A stretch of 64,000 nt of DNA from Streptomyces sp. NBC_00091 (GCF_026343185.1 NZ_JAPEMA010000001.1:3658001-3722000); one strand, 5' to 3'. Shown: positions 18,975 through 28,565, counted from the first letter of the stretch. Notes: generated by a model from the sequence alone, not told the origin. A program made the numbers and translations.

Positions 18975-20479
18975 GATTTCGGCTGCGGCTTCGCCGGGGC
19001 CGGCTTCGGGGCTGCCGGCTTCGGGGGATTCGGCTTCGGGAGTTCCGGGGCCACCCACGGGGTGCGCGGCTGCATGTTCTCCGGGCCGCCCGATGGGGGC
19101 TGGCCGATCGTGGACAGGGCCTCCTTCGCCAGGGGGCCCCGCACCGGGGAGAACACCGGGTTCGTCCGCAGCGCCTCCTGAAGGTGCCTGCGGGCACCCG
19201 CCTCGTCGCCCACAGCGCGCTCGATCAGCGCCCGGTGGTAGGCGAACTCCGCGCTGCGCAGCCCCAGGTCGGTCGCCTTCTGCGCGTACTCCAGCGCCTC
19301 CGCGTCCTCCCCGCCCCGGTGCAGGGCCCACCCCAGGGCGTCGGCCACCTGCACGCTCTTGTGCCGGGTCCACTCCGCCGAGAGGCGGCGTACGGCCACG
19401 GCCGGATCGCCGTGGTCCGCCTCGTACAGGCCGAGCACCACCTCGTCGTTGACCCCGTTCGCCCCGCCCGCCGCCGCCAGCACGGACAGCGACCGGTACT
19501 GCGCCCGCGCCTCCTCCGCCCGCCCCAGCGACTCCAGCAGCTCGCCCAGCTCCAGCGCCAGCCGCGGCACCGGGGTCCGCCCCAGCGCCAGCCGGTAGTC
19601 GCGCACGGCCTCCCCGCCCCGCCCCAGCGCGGCCAGCGCCCGGGCCCGCCCGCCCAGCGCCTCCGCCTGCGCCGGGTCGGTGCGCAGCGCGGCCTCGTAC
19701 TGGCGCAGCGCCTCGGCCGGATCGCCCCGCTCCCACGCCAGCTCCCCGAGCCGCAGCAGCACGTACGCCTTCTCCGCCGGAGACTTCGCCGCACCCCCCG
19801 CGTGCTCCAGGGCCACCACCGCGTCCTCGCGCCAGCCCCGGTCCCGGTACACCTGAGCGGCCCTCAGATGCGCGGCCAGGCCCGGCCGCAGCTCCATCAG
19901 CCGGTCCATCGCCCGCTGCGCGGCCTTGTAGTCGCCCAGGCCCGTGTACGCGTCCACGAGGACCGGGTACGCCGTCCAGCGCCGCGGCGCCTGCGCCCGT
20001 ACCAGCTCGCCCCACTTCTTCGCCGTCCCGAAGTCCCGCCGGGCGCCGGCCAGCGCGCCCATGCCCGTCATCGCGTCGAAGTTGCCCTTCTCGGCGGGGC
20101 GGACCTCCAGCGACCGTTTGAGGGCCTTCTCCGCCTTCGGGAACCAGGCGGAATCGGCCGTCCGCCGGGCCTGTTCCAGGTACGCCGAACCGAGCACCGC
20201 CCACGAAGCGTCGTCGTCCGCGTGCGCGGCGACCCACTTCTCCCGGTCCGCCACCAGCGCCGTCAGGTCCACCGCCGCCGCCGGGGCGCCCATCCCCACC
20301 GCCGACGCGGCCCGTTCGCTCGGCCCGGGCGGCCGCGCGTCGTCGCCGGTACGGGCCGGGCGGATCAGCAGGGCCCCGGCGATCAGGACCACCGCGACCG
20401 CGGCCGCCACGACCGTCTTGCGGCCGGTGAACGTCACGGGCGGCGCGGGCGCTTGCGTTTGCTCGTCGAAACCGTGCAT
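18956..20479 (-). CDS. membrane-anchored TPR-repeat protein
   Basis: 507 residues from ATG 20479 (MHGFDEQ). One transmembrane segment at about 18-40 (TVVAAAVAVVLIAGALLI) anchors an extracytoplasmic region made of tetratricopeptide units from about 85 to 465 (for example AWAVLGSAYLEQARRTADS-like, ALRQYEAALRTDPAQAEAL, ARAQYRSLSVLAA). The tail is Pro/Lys-rich (PKPNPPKPAAPKPAPAKP). It is probably a scaffold; partners are unknown. An in-frame ORF extends upstream to 20740 but runs across the divergent oxidase start and is unlikely. The start-to-start gap to the oxidase gene is 96 bp. Confidence 0.85.
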   Translation of the reverse strand: MHGFDEQTQAPAPPVTFTGRKTVVAAAVAVVLIAGALLIRPARTGDDARPPGPSERAASAVGMGAPAAAVDLTALVADREKWVAAHADDDASWAVLGSAYLEQARRTADSAWFPKAEKALKRSLEVRPAEKGNFDAMTGMGALAGARRDFGTAKKWGELVRAQAPRRWTAYPVLVDAYTGLGDYKAAQRAMDRLMELRPGLAAHLRAAQVYRDRGWREDAVVALEHAGGAAKSPAEKAYVLLRLGELAWERGDPAEALRQYEAALRTDPAQAEALGGRARALAALGRGGEAVRDYRLALGRTPVPRLALELGELLESLGRAEEARAQYRSLSVLAAAGGANGVNDEVVLGLYEADHGDPAVAVRRLSAEWTRHKSVQVADALGWALHRGGEDAEALEYAQKATDLGLRSAEFAYHRALIERAVGDEAGARRHLQEALRTNPVFSPVRGPLAKEALSTIGQPPSGGPENMQPRTPWVAPELPKPNPPKPAAPKPAPAKPQPKSSPAGA

Positions 20480-20575
20480 GCGCTCACTGTGCGTCAATAT
20501 GAAGAGCCCGCCGAGGTGTCCGAAGCCGGTCGCGGCCGTGTTCACACCGATGGCCTCAGCTGCCACTGTGGCCCC

Positions 20576-21946
20576 ATGGACGACGACCTCATAGCGCGGC
20601 TCCTCGAAGGACTCCCGGCCGAGTCGGTACTCACCGATCCACAGGTGACCGCCTCCTACGCCACCGACATGGCCGGCTTCTGCGCCGCCGGCACCCCGGC
20701 CGCCGTCGTCCTGCCGCGGACCGTGGAGCAGGTCCGGCACGTCATGCGCACCGCCACCGCCCTACGTGTCCCCGTGGTCCCGCAGGGCGCCCGTACGGGC
20801 CTCTCCGGGGCCGCCAACGCCTCCGACGGCTGCATCGTGCTGTCCCTGGTCAGGATGGACCGGATCCTGGAGATCTCCACCGTCGACCGGATCGCCGTCG
20901 TCGAGCCGGGCGTGGTCAACGCGGTCCTGTCGCGGGCCGTCGCCGAACAGGGCCTGTACTACCCGCCCGACCCCTCCAGCTGGGAGCAGTGCACCATCGG
21001 CGGCAACATCGGCACCGCCTCCGGCGGCCTGTGCTGCGTCAAGTACGGGGTCACCGCCGAGTACGTGCTCGGGCTCGACGTGGTCCTGGCCGACGGACGG
21101 CTGCTGCGCACGGGACGGCGTACCGCCAAGGGCGTCGCCGGGTACGACCTGACCCGGCTCTTCGTCGGCTCCGAGGGCACCCTCGGCGTGGTGGTCGGGG
21201 CCGTCCTCGCACTGCGGCCGGCGCCGCCCGGGCAGCTCGCGCTCGCCGCCGAGTTCCCCTCCGTCGCGGCCGCCTGCGAGGCCGTCTGCGCCGTCATGGA
21301 GGCGGGCCTGACGCCCTCGCTGCTGGAGCTGATGGACCGTACGACCGTCCGCGCCGTCAACGCCCTCGGCAGGATGGGCCTGCCCGAGACCACGGAGGCC
21401 CTGCTGCTCGCCGCCTTCGACACCCCCGACGCGCCCGCCGAGCTGGAGGCCGTCGGCCGGCTGTGCGCCGCCGCCGGGGCGAGCGCCGTCGTACCCGCCG
21501 AGGACGAGGCGGAGTCGGAACTGCTGCTCCAGGCCCGCCGGATGTCCCTGACCGCCCTGGAGGCGCTCCGGCCGGCGACGATGATCGACGACGTGTGCGT
21601 GCCGAGGTCGCGGCTCGCCGAGATGCTGGACGGTACGGCCGCCATCGCCACGGCGTACGACCTGCTCATCGGCGTCTGCGCGCACGCGGGCGACGGGAAC
21701 ACCCACCCGGTGGTCTGCTTCGACCCCGCGGACGAGGACGAGACGCGGCGGGCGCGGGAGTCCTTCGACGCGATCATGGCCCTGGGGCTGTCCCTGGGCG
21801 GGACGATCACCGGGGAGCACGGGGTCGGAGTGCTGAAGAAGGAGTGGCTGGCCCGGGAACTCGGGCCGGTCGGGCTGGAGGTGCAGCGCAGCGTCAAGCG
21901 GGCCTTCGACCCGCTCGGGCTGCTGAACCCCGGCAAGCTCTTCTGA
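20576..21946 (+). CDS. FAD-linked oxidase (GlcD-like glycolate/D-lactate dehydrogenase family)
   Basis: 456 residues from ATG 20576. The PCMH-type FAD-binding domain spans about 30-215 (VLPRTVEQVRHVM, VVPQGARTGLSGAA, GGNIGTASGGLCCVKYGVT, LFVGSEGTLGV). The FAD-oxidase C-terminal domain follows, with the metal/substrate motifs CAHAGDGNTHP and TGEHGVGVLKKEWL. Homologues oxidise 2-hydroxyacids and pass electrons to quinone or a partner; exact substrate cannot be read. Stand-alone gene, divergent from the TPR gene, convergent with ssgG. Confidence 0.92.
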   Translation: MDDDLIARLLEGLPAESVLTDPQVTASYATDMAGFCAAGTPAAVVLPRTVEQVRHVMRTATALRVPVVPQGARTGLSGAANASDGCIVLSLVRMDRILEISTVDRIAVVEPGVVNAVLSRAVAEQGLYYPPDPSSWEQCTIGGNIGTASGGLCCVKYGVTAEYVLGLDVVLADGRLLRTGRRTAKGVAGYDLTRLFVGSEGTLGVVVGAVLALRPAPPGQLALAAEFPSVAAACEAVCAVMEAGLTPSLLELMDRTTVRAVNALGRMGLPETTEALLLAAFDTPDAPAELEAVGRLCAAAGASAVVPAEDEAESELLLQARRMSLTALEALRPATMIDDVCVPRSRLAEMLDGTAAIATAYDLLIGVCAHAGDGNTHPVVCFDPADEDETRRARESFDAIMALGLSLGGTITGEHGVGVLKKEWLARELGPVGLEVQRSVKRAFDPLGLLNPGKLF

Positions 21947-21993
21947 GGTCCCTTCGCGGGCGCCGGCCGGGGTTCCTTCGTGCGGGGTGCGCA

Positions 21994-22473
21994 TCACAGG
22001 TCACCGTCCGCGGACTCGTCCGAGGGCCACGGGTCGCGCAGCCACAGCTCGTCGGCCGGGGTCGGGGTGAGCAGCTCGGCCAGGGCGTCGTCCAGGCCGA
22101 GCCGCTCCGCCTCCGTCCCCGGCGGGACCACGCGCAGGGTGCGCTCCAGCCAGGCCGACACCGAGCCGGCCGGGGCCTCCAGGAGGGCGTCGCCGTCGGG
22201 GGAGCTCAGCGCCATGCACAGTACGGACCTGTTGTCGATCTTCGTGGGCCAGATCCGGACGTCTCCGTGGCCGCACGGGCGGAACACCCCCTCGACGAGC
22301 AGTTCGCGGGCGAAGGTCCAGTTGACCGGGGCACTGGTGCCGGTGTGGAAGGTGACGTGGACGGCGTAGGGGTCGTCGGTGAGGTAGAGGAGCTTGGCGG
22401 GGACGGGGATGCTGCGCTCGGGGGACAGGACCAGCTTGAGTTCCAGCTCGCGCTCGATGACGGGGTGGTGCAT
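21994..22473 (-). CDS. ssgG: SsgA-like sporulation/cell-division protein (probably SsgG)
   Basis: 159 residues from ATG 22473 (MHHPVIERELELKLVLSPER); the frame is open to 22530 but homologues start here. The SALP core is clear: PVPAKLLYLTDDPYAVHVTFHTG, CGHGDVRIWP and SPDGDALLEAPAG, written in parts. SALPs guide septum placement, wall remodelling and spore separation during Streptomyces sporulation. The assignment to SsgG rests on its place near hppD and the RDD genes, recalled from S. coelicolor; the family call is secure, the subtype less so. Confidence 0.88.
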   Translation of the reverse strand: MHHPVIERELELKLVLSPERSIPVPAKLLYLTDDPYAVHVTFHTGTSAPVNWTFARELLVEGVFRPCGHGDVRIWPTKIDNRSVLCMALSSPDGDALLEAPAGSVSAWLERTLRVVPPGTEAERLGLDDALAELLTPTPADELWLRDPWPSDESADGDL

Positions 22474-22764
22474 GGCGGCCTCACTTCGGTGGGTTCGCTC
22501 GCGTACGCGGGACCGGTTCGTGCCCCGCAACCGGAGAGAGCCCCCTCGTGCCCGGGTATGACGCGACTTTCCGCGTGAAATTGGAGGTTGGCCGAAATCT
22601 GTCGGCTGACCGGAAACCGTCGGCTGGGGTGAGGGCGGGGCCAGGTTCGCCCGAAGGCTTGGAATCTCCCGTTACCGGACCTGCCGGGCAGGGGTTCTTG
22701 GCTATGGTCCTCCCCTTGGGTCCTCCCCTGCACAAGCCTCAAGCCACGATCGGAGTTGGGGACA
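22474..22764. other. intergenic region between ssgG and RDD gene
   Basis: 291 bp with promoters expected for both divergent genes. A short direct repeat (TGTCGGCTG at 22600-22608 and CGTCGGCTG at 22618-22626) is visible around 22600-22630. I see no coding sequence or hairpin of note. Confidence 0.4.
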
Positions 22765-24420
22765 TTGACGGCCTCCCCTGGTGACGGCGAGCACGCGGCC
22801 CGCGAGGGCTACTACCCCGATCCGTCCATCCCCGGGTACGTCCGGTACTGGAACGGCGCGTCCTGGGTTCCGGGTACGAGCCGTCCCGCCGCTCCGGCTG
22901 CGCCCGCCGCTTCCGCCGCTCCTGCCGTGGCCGCCGCGCCCGCTGCCGCTCGGGTGGAGGAGACGGGGCCGGTGTTCCTGGACGAGACCTCGATGACGGA
23001 GGCCCTGGCGGAGCCGGGGACCGCGTACGGCGCCGCCGGCCGGGGACCCGCACCGCAGCCCGTCTGGCAGCCGGCCCCCGTACCGGCACCGGCCCCCGCG
23101 CCGGGCCACACCCCGGGCTACGGCCCCGGCTACGGCACGGGCCGCGCGGCCGGTTCCGAGCCGGGCTACGACGCGGACCGGGGCTCCTGGCCCGAGCCGG
23201 GGCAGGGGTACGACGACCCGGGCCAGGGGGCGGGCCGGGGGCCGGGCCCCCAGGCCGGGCGCGGGCAGGAGTACGACGACCCGGGCCAGGGTGCGGGCGC
23301 CGGGGCGGGCGCCTTCCCCGACCCCCTTCCGGGCCTTGGGGCCGGGGCCGGGCACGAGGCGGGGGGTGCGCAGGCCGGCTGGCAGGTCGACCCCGTGCAC
23401 CAGGCGGGCTTCGGCGGCCCCCGCGACGTCCGGGTGTCCTGGGGCGACGCGGCGGAGCCCGAGCCCGCCCGGCCCGCCGGGATCTCCCTGGCCCGGCCCG
23501 CCGCGGCCGCTGCGGCCGCCGCCACCGCCCGGCGGCTCCCGGCGCAGGCCGCCGCCGAGAGCGTGGGCATCCTGTCGGCCCGCCCGCCGGCCTGGCCCGA
23601 CGCCCCCGGCGCCGGTACCTCGGGCCTCACCTCCAGCTGGCCGCAGACCGCACCCCCGGCCGCGCCCGAGCCCCCGCCGAGGCGGCGGGAGGCCGAGGCC
23701 GCGCCCCCGGCCCCGGCCGCGCCCCCGGCCCCGGCCCCGGCCCCGGTACCGCAGCCGGAGGCGCCCGCGCCCGCCACGTCCCGCGCGAGTGCCCCCGTAC
23801 CGTCGCCGGAGGCGCCGGCGCCGGGCCGGACCCGCGAGGCCGCCCCCGCATCACCGCCGGAGGCCCCGGCGCCCGCCCCCGTACCCGCCCCCGTGCCCGT
23901 GCCGGCCCGCGAGGGCAGCCGGGCCGTGTTCGAGCGGATGGCGGCGGAACGGGCCGTGCGGCCCGCCGGGCTGGTGCGGCGCGGGCTGGCGCGGGTCCTG
24001 GACTCCCTCGTGCACGCCGGGGTCGCGGCGGCCGTCGCGCTGCCCCTCCTCCCCGAGGTGACGGCCCATCTGGAGGCGAAGGTGGACGCGGCCCGGGCGA
24101 GCGGGCGCACCACCACCGTGTGGCTGCTCGACGCCACCACCGCAGGCCGCCTCGGCCTCGTACTCGGCGCCGTCCTGCTCTTCGGGGTGCTCTACGAGGT
24201 CCTGCCCACCGCCCGCTGGGGCCGCACCCCGGGCAAGAAGCTGCTGGGCGTGCGCGTCCTGGCCACCGCCACGCTCCGGCCGCCCGGCTTCGGCGCGGCC
24301 CTGCGCCGCTGGCTCGTGTACGTCTTCCTCGGGCTGCCGGGCAGCCTGTGGTGCCTGGTGGACCGCCCGCGCCGGCGGGGCTGGCACGACCGGGCCGCCG
24401 GGACGTACGTGGCGCGCTGA
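22765..24420 (+). CDS. DUF2510 - Pro/Ala-rich linker - RDD membrane protein
   Basis: 551 residues if TTG 22765 is used (GGAG 9 nt upstream); the TTG at 22756 lacks room for a ribosome site. The N-terminus is a DUF2510 motif (GYYPDPSIPGYVRYWNGASW). Residues about 45-400 are low-complexity Pro/Ala/Gly, probably disordered. From about 395 an RDD domain follows: PAGLVRRGLARVLDSLVHAG with the Arg/Asp pair, two to three membrane segments (LGLVLGAVLLFGVLYEVL), RWGRTPGKKLLGVRV and the final DRPRRRGWHDRAAGTYV. The role of RDD proteins is mostly unknown; some relatives act as ion exchangers. Followed by a second RDD gene 76 bp downstream. Confidence 0.85.
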   Translation: MTASPGDGEHAAREGYYPDPSIPGYVRYWNGASWVPGTSRPAAPAAPAASAAPAVAAAPAAARVEETGPVFLDETSMTEALAEPGTAYGAAGRGPAPQPVWQPAPVPAPAPAPGHTPGYGPGYGTGRAAGSEPGYDADRGSWPEPGQGYDDPGQGAGRGPGPQAGRGQEYDDPGQGAGAGAGAFPDPLPGLGAGAGHEAGGAQAGWQVDPVHQAGFGGPRDVRVSWGDAAEPEPARPAGISLARPAAAAAAAATARRLPAQAAAESVGILSARPPAWPDAPGAGTSGLTSSWPQTAPPAAPEPPPRRREAEAAPPAPAAPPAPAPAPVPQPEAPAPATSRASAPVPSPEAPAPGRTREAAPASPPEAPAPAPVPAPVPVPAREGSRAVFERMAAERAVRPAGLVRRGLARVLDSLVHAGVAAAVALPLLPEVTAHLEAKVDAARASGRTTTVWLLDATTAGRLGLVLGAVLLFGVLYEVLPTARWGRTPGKKLLGVRVLATATLRPPGFGAALRRWLVYVFLGLPGSLWCLVDRPRRRGWHDRAAGTYVAR

Positions 24421-24496
24421 CCAGCGGCGCGGCGCCCGTACCCCGGACGGACGCGGTCGCGTTGCGGGGCGGGCGGGCCCGGGTTCGACTCGGGCC

Positions 24497-25225
24497 ATGA
24501 GTACCGATCAGCCGCCGCCGGGCGAGCCGCCCGAGGACGACCCGTTCCTCAAGAAGCCCCAGGAACCGACGCCTCCGTCGGGCGGTTCGCCGTACGGCTC
24601 GCCGCCCCCCGGGGGCGGCGGCTACCCCCCGCCCCCGCCCCCCGGCGGAGGCGGCGGGGGATACCCGCCACCGCCCCCGCCCCCGTACGGCGGCGGGCCC
24701 GGAGACCCCGGCGGAGGCGGCTACGGCATGCCCGATCCGCTCGCCGGAATGCCCCCGCTCGCCGACTTCGGCAAGCGGCTCGTCGCGCGCGTCATCGACC
24801 TGCTGCTCGTCGGAGTGCCGCTGTTCCTCATCCAACTGCCGTTCGGCACGAAGCGGTACGTGGTCGACTCGAGCAAGGGGGAGGACGTCACCGAGGTCAT
24901 CACGAAGTCGTACGGCGGCACCGGCCTGCTGTGGACGCTGATCTCGATCGTCGCGTACGTCGGCTACGACTGGTGGTTCACGCAGAAGAACGGCCAGACC
25001 GTGGGCAAGAAGGCCATGGGCCTGCGCGTCGCGATGCTCAACGACGGCAGCGTGCCCGTCTCCGGTCCCGCGCTCGGCCGGGCCGCCGTGCTCTGGGTGC
25101 CGACGCTGGTGTGCTGCTTCTGCCTGTGGCCGCTCGCGCTGATCGTGTCGATGCTCGTCGACAAGCCGTACAAGCAGGGCCTGCACGACAAGGTGGCCAA
25201 GACGGTCGTGGTCACCTCGACCTAG
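24497..25225 (+). CDS. RDD-family membrane protein
   Basis: 242 residues from ATG 24497. The first about 80 residues are Pro/Gly-rich (PPPGGGGYPPPPPP type). The RDD domain starts at ADFGKRLVARVIDLLLVGVPLFLI, with further membrane segments at about 135-155 and 190-215, and the motifs KNGQTVGKKAMGLRV and KPYKQGLHDKVAKTVVV. It is tandem with the RDD gene upstream and probably a diverged duplicate; the two may form a complex. Confidence 0.88.
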   Translation: MSTDQPPPGEPPEDDPFLKKPQEPTPPSGGSPYGSPPPGGGGYPPPPPPGGGGGGYPPPPPPPYGGGPGDPGGGGYGMPDPLAGMPPLADFGKRLVARVIDLLLVGVPLFLIQLPFGTKRYVVDSSKGEDVTEVITKSYGGTGLLWTLISIVAYVGYDWWFTQKNGQTVGKKAMGLRVAMLNDGSVPVSGPALGRAAVLWVPTLVCCFCLWPLALIVSMLVDKPYKQGLHDKVAKTVVVTST

Positions 25226-25248
25226 ACCCACAGTCGCGTACGCGTCCA

Positions 25249-25290
25249 CGCGCGGGCGGCCGTCCCCTCCGGGGGGTGGCCGCCCGCGCG
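25249..25290. terminator. bidirectional terminator hairpin
   Basis: A 13-bp perfect stem (25249-25261 with 25278-25290) sits between the convergent RDD gene and the small membrane protein gene. Confidence 0.75.
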
Positions 25291-25300
25291 GGCGTCCGGC

Positions 25301-25627
25301 TCAGTGGTGGACGGGGTGCTCGGCGGAGGCCGTCCTGGGTTCGGGCACCCGGGGGCCGTCCGCGCCCGCCGTCGGCCCGGGCTGCCCGGCGGGCTGGCCG
25401 GTGGCCTGGCCGGCCGGCCGACCGGCGGAACGCCGCGCGGCGTGGCGGCCGCGGCGGCGCGGGATCGGCACGGTGAGGGCGACCAGCAGCCCGAGGGCGA
25501 GCGCGGCGGCGGAGATGACGGCGACCCCGAGGCCCGTGCTCGTCTGCGAGAGCAGCAGCATGGCGATCGTCGACACGACGACGGTGGCGGACCCGTAGGC
25601 GAGCTGTGCGGCAGTCGGACGCGGCAT
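25301..25627 (-). CDS. small membrane protein, unknown function
   Basis: 108 residues from ATG 25627 (MPRPTAAQLAYGSATVV). Two hydrophobic segments (about 10-32 and 35-52: TVVVSTIAMLLLSQ, VISAAALALGLLVALTV) precede a basic patch (PRRRGRHAARRSAGR) and a Pro/Gly-rich tail. No family recognised. The longer open frame upstream to 25891 lacks support. Confidence 0.65.
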   Translation of the reverse strand: MPRPTAAQLAYGSATVVVSTIAMLLLSQTSTGLGVAVISAAALALGLLVALTVPIPRRRGRHAARRSAGRPAGQATGQPAGQPGPTAGADGPRVPEPRTASAEHPVHH

Positions 25628-26041
25628 GACGGTTTCCGTCCTCAAGGCGGGTGAGGGGGAGTCGCCCAACAGATCGCGCGCGTCAAGTGACTCCAGTACG
25701 GCATGCCCGGACGGAGCAACAGGTAAGCGTGACCTTACCCACGGTGCCGGAGCACGGAGGGGCGCACGGCGCAGCACGGCCGGTCGCAAGGCCCGCGGGC
25801 GTCGACGTCGGAGGCCGAGGACGGGGGCGTTCGCCCCGGATGACCCCGTATGGCGGGGGAACGTCCGAATAGCGGAACTCGCTGACCGCATAGTGCAGTT
25901 GTAAGGAAGAAGTCAAGGTCTGTCTTTTCTTTAGACTCTCCGGTCAAATGTCGTCACTTGAGACGCGCGCCGCGCGGAACCCCCCGCTCCTATGGAGACG
26001 TTCCGACCTACGTTGCGGCCGCGGGAGGGGAACGACATCAA
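25628..26041. other. gene-free promoter region before M6 protease
   Basis: 414 bp without a convincing gene. It contains the inverted repeat GGTAAG(N6)CTTACC at about 25722-25739, moderately similar to actinobacterial iron boxes, and an AT-richer stretch at 25895-25945 that probably holds the protease promoter. Confidence 0.4.
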
Positions 26042-28453
26042 GTGACCGGCAACTCAGCAAGGCGTCGCGCGCTGCGCGCCGCCGCAGTCGGCGTGACCAT
26101 GGCCGCGACCGCGGCCTCCGGCGCCTTCTTCACCACGGCCCAGGCCGACACCAGTTGGGGCGACGCTCCGGCCGCCGACCGCCAGGACCCGACCGCTCCC
26201 GCCAAGGAGCAGGTCCAGCACAACCTCGAAGGTCCGTTCAGCAAGCAGCAGGCGCAGCAGCGCGAGGCCGCCCTTGACCAGGTGCTGACGGGCAAGAAGG
26301 GCGTCGAGCAGCGCGGTGCCTCGAAGGTCGTCAAGCTCGACGACAAGAAGTACGTCGAGCTGGGCCGTGAGAAGACCGACAAGATCTTCACCATCCTCGT
26401 CGAGTTCGGCGACCAGGTCGACAACACGACCATGATCGACCCGGACGGTCCCGAGGGCCCGAAGCCGGCCGAGCCGAAGTACGGCGGCACCCCCGGCCCG
26501 CTGCACAACACGATCCAGCAGCCGGACCGCGCGTCGAACAACAGCACCGCCTGGCGCAAGGACTTCAGCCGTGACTACTTCCAGGACCTGTACTTCGCTA
26601 CCGGCCAGGGCAAGGACTCGCTGAAGACCTACTACGAGAAGACCTCCTCGGGCCGCTACTCCGTCGAGGGCGAGGTCGCCGACTGGGTCAAGGTCCCGTA
26701 CAACGAGGGCCGTTACGGCTCGAACTTCTGCGGCCAGACCAACTGCTCCAACGTGTGGGACACCGTCCGCGACGGCGTCACCGCGTGGACGGAGGCCCAG
26801 AAGAAGGCCGGCAAGACCGACGCCCAGATCAAGGCCCAGCTGGCCCAGTACGACCAGTGGGACCGCAACGACTTCGACGGCGACGGCAACTTCAACGAGC
26901 CCGACGGCTACATCGACCACTTCCAGATCGTCCACGCGGGCGAGGACGAGTCGGCCGGCGGCGGCGCGCAGGGCAAGACCGCGCTGTGGGCGCACCGCTG
27001 GTACGCGTACGGCACCGACGTGGGCAAGACCGGCCCGGAGAACAACAAGGCCGGCGGCACCCAGATCGGCGACACCGGCATCTGGGTCGGCGACTACACG
27101 ATGCAGCCCGAGAACGGCGGCCTCGGCGTCTTCGCGCACGAGTACGGCCACGACCTCGGTCTGCCGGACCTCTACGACACCACCGGCGCCGGCGAGAACT
27201 CGGTCGGTTTCTGGTCCCTGATGTCGGCCGGTTCCTGGCTCGGCCAGGGCAAGGACTCCATAGGCGACCTCCCGGGCGACATGACGGCCTGGGACAAGCT
27301 CCAGCTGGGCTGGCTGAACTACGACACGGCCAAGGCCGCGACGAAGTCCACCCACAAGCTGGGCGTGTCGGAGTACAACACCAAGGACAAGCAGGCGCTG
27401 GTCGTCGAGCTGCCGAAGAAGCAGGTCCGTACGGACATCGTCGCTCCCGCCGAGGGTTCCTCGCAGTGGTGGAGCCAGATGGGTGACGACCTCAAGAACA
27501 CCCTGACCCGCTCCGTCGACCTGACGGGCAAGAAGTCCGCCGCCCTTTCCCTCAAGGGCTGGTGGGACATCGAGGCCGACTACGACTTCCTCTACACCGA
27601 GGTGTCCACGGACGGCGGCGCCACCTGGACCGCCCTGGCCGGCACCGCCGACGGCGCGGCGCTCCCCGTCGACGCCTCCGGCAGCCCGTCGCTGACCGGT
27701 GTCTCCGGCGCCTGGAAGTCCCTGAACTTCCCGCTCGACGCCTACGCGGGCAAGAAGGTCGACCTCCGCTTCCGCTACCAGACGGACGGCGGCGCGGGCG
27801 GCAAGGGCTTCACCGCCGACGCCGTCACCCTCACCGCGGACGGCTCCGCGCTGTTCACCGACGGCGCCGAGAACGGCGACAACGGCTGGACCGGCAAGGG
27901 CTTCTCCCGCATCGGCGCCGGCTTCACCAAGGACTACCCGCAGTACTACATCGCGGAGAACCGCCGCTACGTGTCGTACGACTCCACCCTCAAGGTGGGC
28001 CCGTACAACTTCGGCTGGGCCAACTCGAAGCCGGGCTGGGTCGAGCACTACCCGTACCAGGACGGTCTGCTGATCTGGCTCTGGGACAAGTCCCAGAAGG
28101 ACAACAACACCAGCCAGCACCCGGGCCAGGGCCTGATCCTGCCGGTCGACGCCAACGCCAAGCCGATGAAGTGGTCGGACGGCACCCTGCTGCGGAACAA
28201 GATCCAGCCGTACGACGCCCCGTTCAGCGCGTACTCGACGGACGCGTTCACCCTGCACAAGAACGGCGAGTCGCTCTTCGTCAAGCCGAAGCCCGCGAAC
28301 CTGGTCTTCGACGACCACAAGGGCAAGTACTACTACGACGAGAACCCGACCGGCTCGGTGAAGGTCACTGACACCAACACCAAGATCAAGATCGCGAAGG
28401 AGACCTACGACGGCCTCCAGATGACGATCGAGGTCGGCCCCGCCGCCAAGTAG
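26042..28453 (+). CDS. secreted M6-family metalloprotease (immune inhibitor A-like)
   Basis: 803 residues from GTG 26042 (GGGAGGGG upstream; the upstream ATG-like extension to 25958 lacks a signal). A signal peptide (RRRALRAAAVGVTMAATAASGAFF, shown in part) is followed by a propeptide and the M6 catalytic domain. The zinc motif is His366-Glu367-x-x-His370 in HEYGHDLGLPDLYD. The Ca-type loop RNDFDGDGNFNEPDGYIDH stands before it. The C-terminal region carries MAM/jelly-roll-like and VEG-type domains (FTDGAENGDNGW). It is exported and degrades proteins outside the cell. Monocistronic, followed by a terminator. Confidence 0.93.
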   Translation: MTGNSARRRALRAAAVGVTMAATAASGAFFTTAQADTSWGDAPAADRQDPTAPAKEQVQHNLEGPFSKQQAQQREAALDQVLTGKKGVEQRGASKVVKLDDKKYVELGREKTDKIFTILVEFGDQVDNTTMIDPDGPEGPKPAEPKYGGTPGPLHNTIQQPDRASNNSTAWRKDFSRDYFQDLYFATGQGKDSLKTYYEKTSSGRYSVEGEVADWVKVPYNEGRYGSNFCGQTNCSNVWDTVRDGVTAWTEAQKKAGKTDAQIKAQLAQYDQWDRNDFDGDGNFNEPDGYIDHFQIVHAGEDESAGGGAQGKTALWAHRWYAYGTDVGKTGPENNKAGGTQIGDTGIWVGDYTMQPENGGLGVFAHEYGHDLGLPDLYDTTGAGENSVGFWSLMSAGSWLGQGKDSIGDLPGDMTAWDKLQLGWLNYDTAKAATKSTHKLGVSEYNTKDKQALVVELPKKQVRTDIVAPAEGSSQWWSQMGDDLKNTLTRSVDLTGKKSAALSLKGWWDIEADYDFLYTEVSTDGGATWTALAGTADGAALPVDASGSPSLTGVSGAWKSLNFPLDAYAGKKVDLRFRYQTDGGAGGKGFTADAVTLTADGSALFTDGAENGDNGWTGKGFSRIGAGFTKDYPQYYIAENRRYVSYDSTLKVGPYNFGWANSKPGWVEHYPYQDGLLIWLWDKSQKDNNTSQHPGQGLILPVDANAKPMKWSDGTLLRNKIQPYDAPFSAYSTDAFTLHKNGESLFVKPKPANLVFDDHKGKYYYDENPTGSVKVTDTNTKIKIAKETYDGLQMTIEVGPAAK

Positions 28454-28479
28454 TCCAGTAAAACCGCAGGTCAAAGCAT

Positions 28480-28515
28480 GATCGGCCGTCGCCCTCTAGC
28501 GGGCGGCGGCCGATC
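28480..28515. terminator. terminator hairpin of M6 protease
   Basis: 15-bp stem with one mismatch (28480-28494 with 28501-28515), 27 bp after the protease stop. Confidence 0.75.
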
Positions 28516-28565
28516 GCGTTTAGATGCGGGGGCGACTGTTCTTATTGACGGGGGAGCTGAAGATC

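Noticed and set aside
26054..28474. 806-codon minus-strand frame opposite the M6 protease
   Set aside because: Val/Leu/Arg-rich shadow; the plus frame has a signal peptide and the HEYGHDLG zinc motif.
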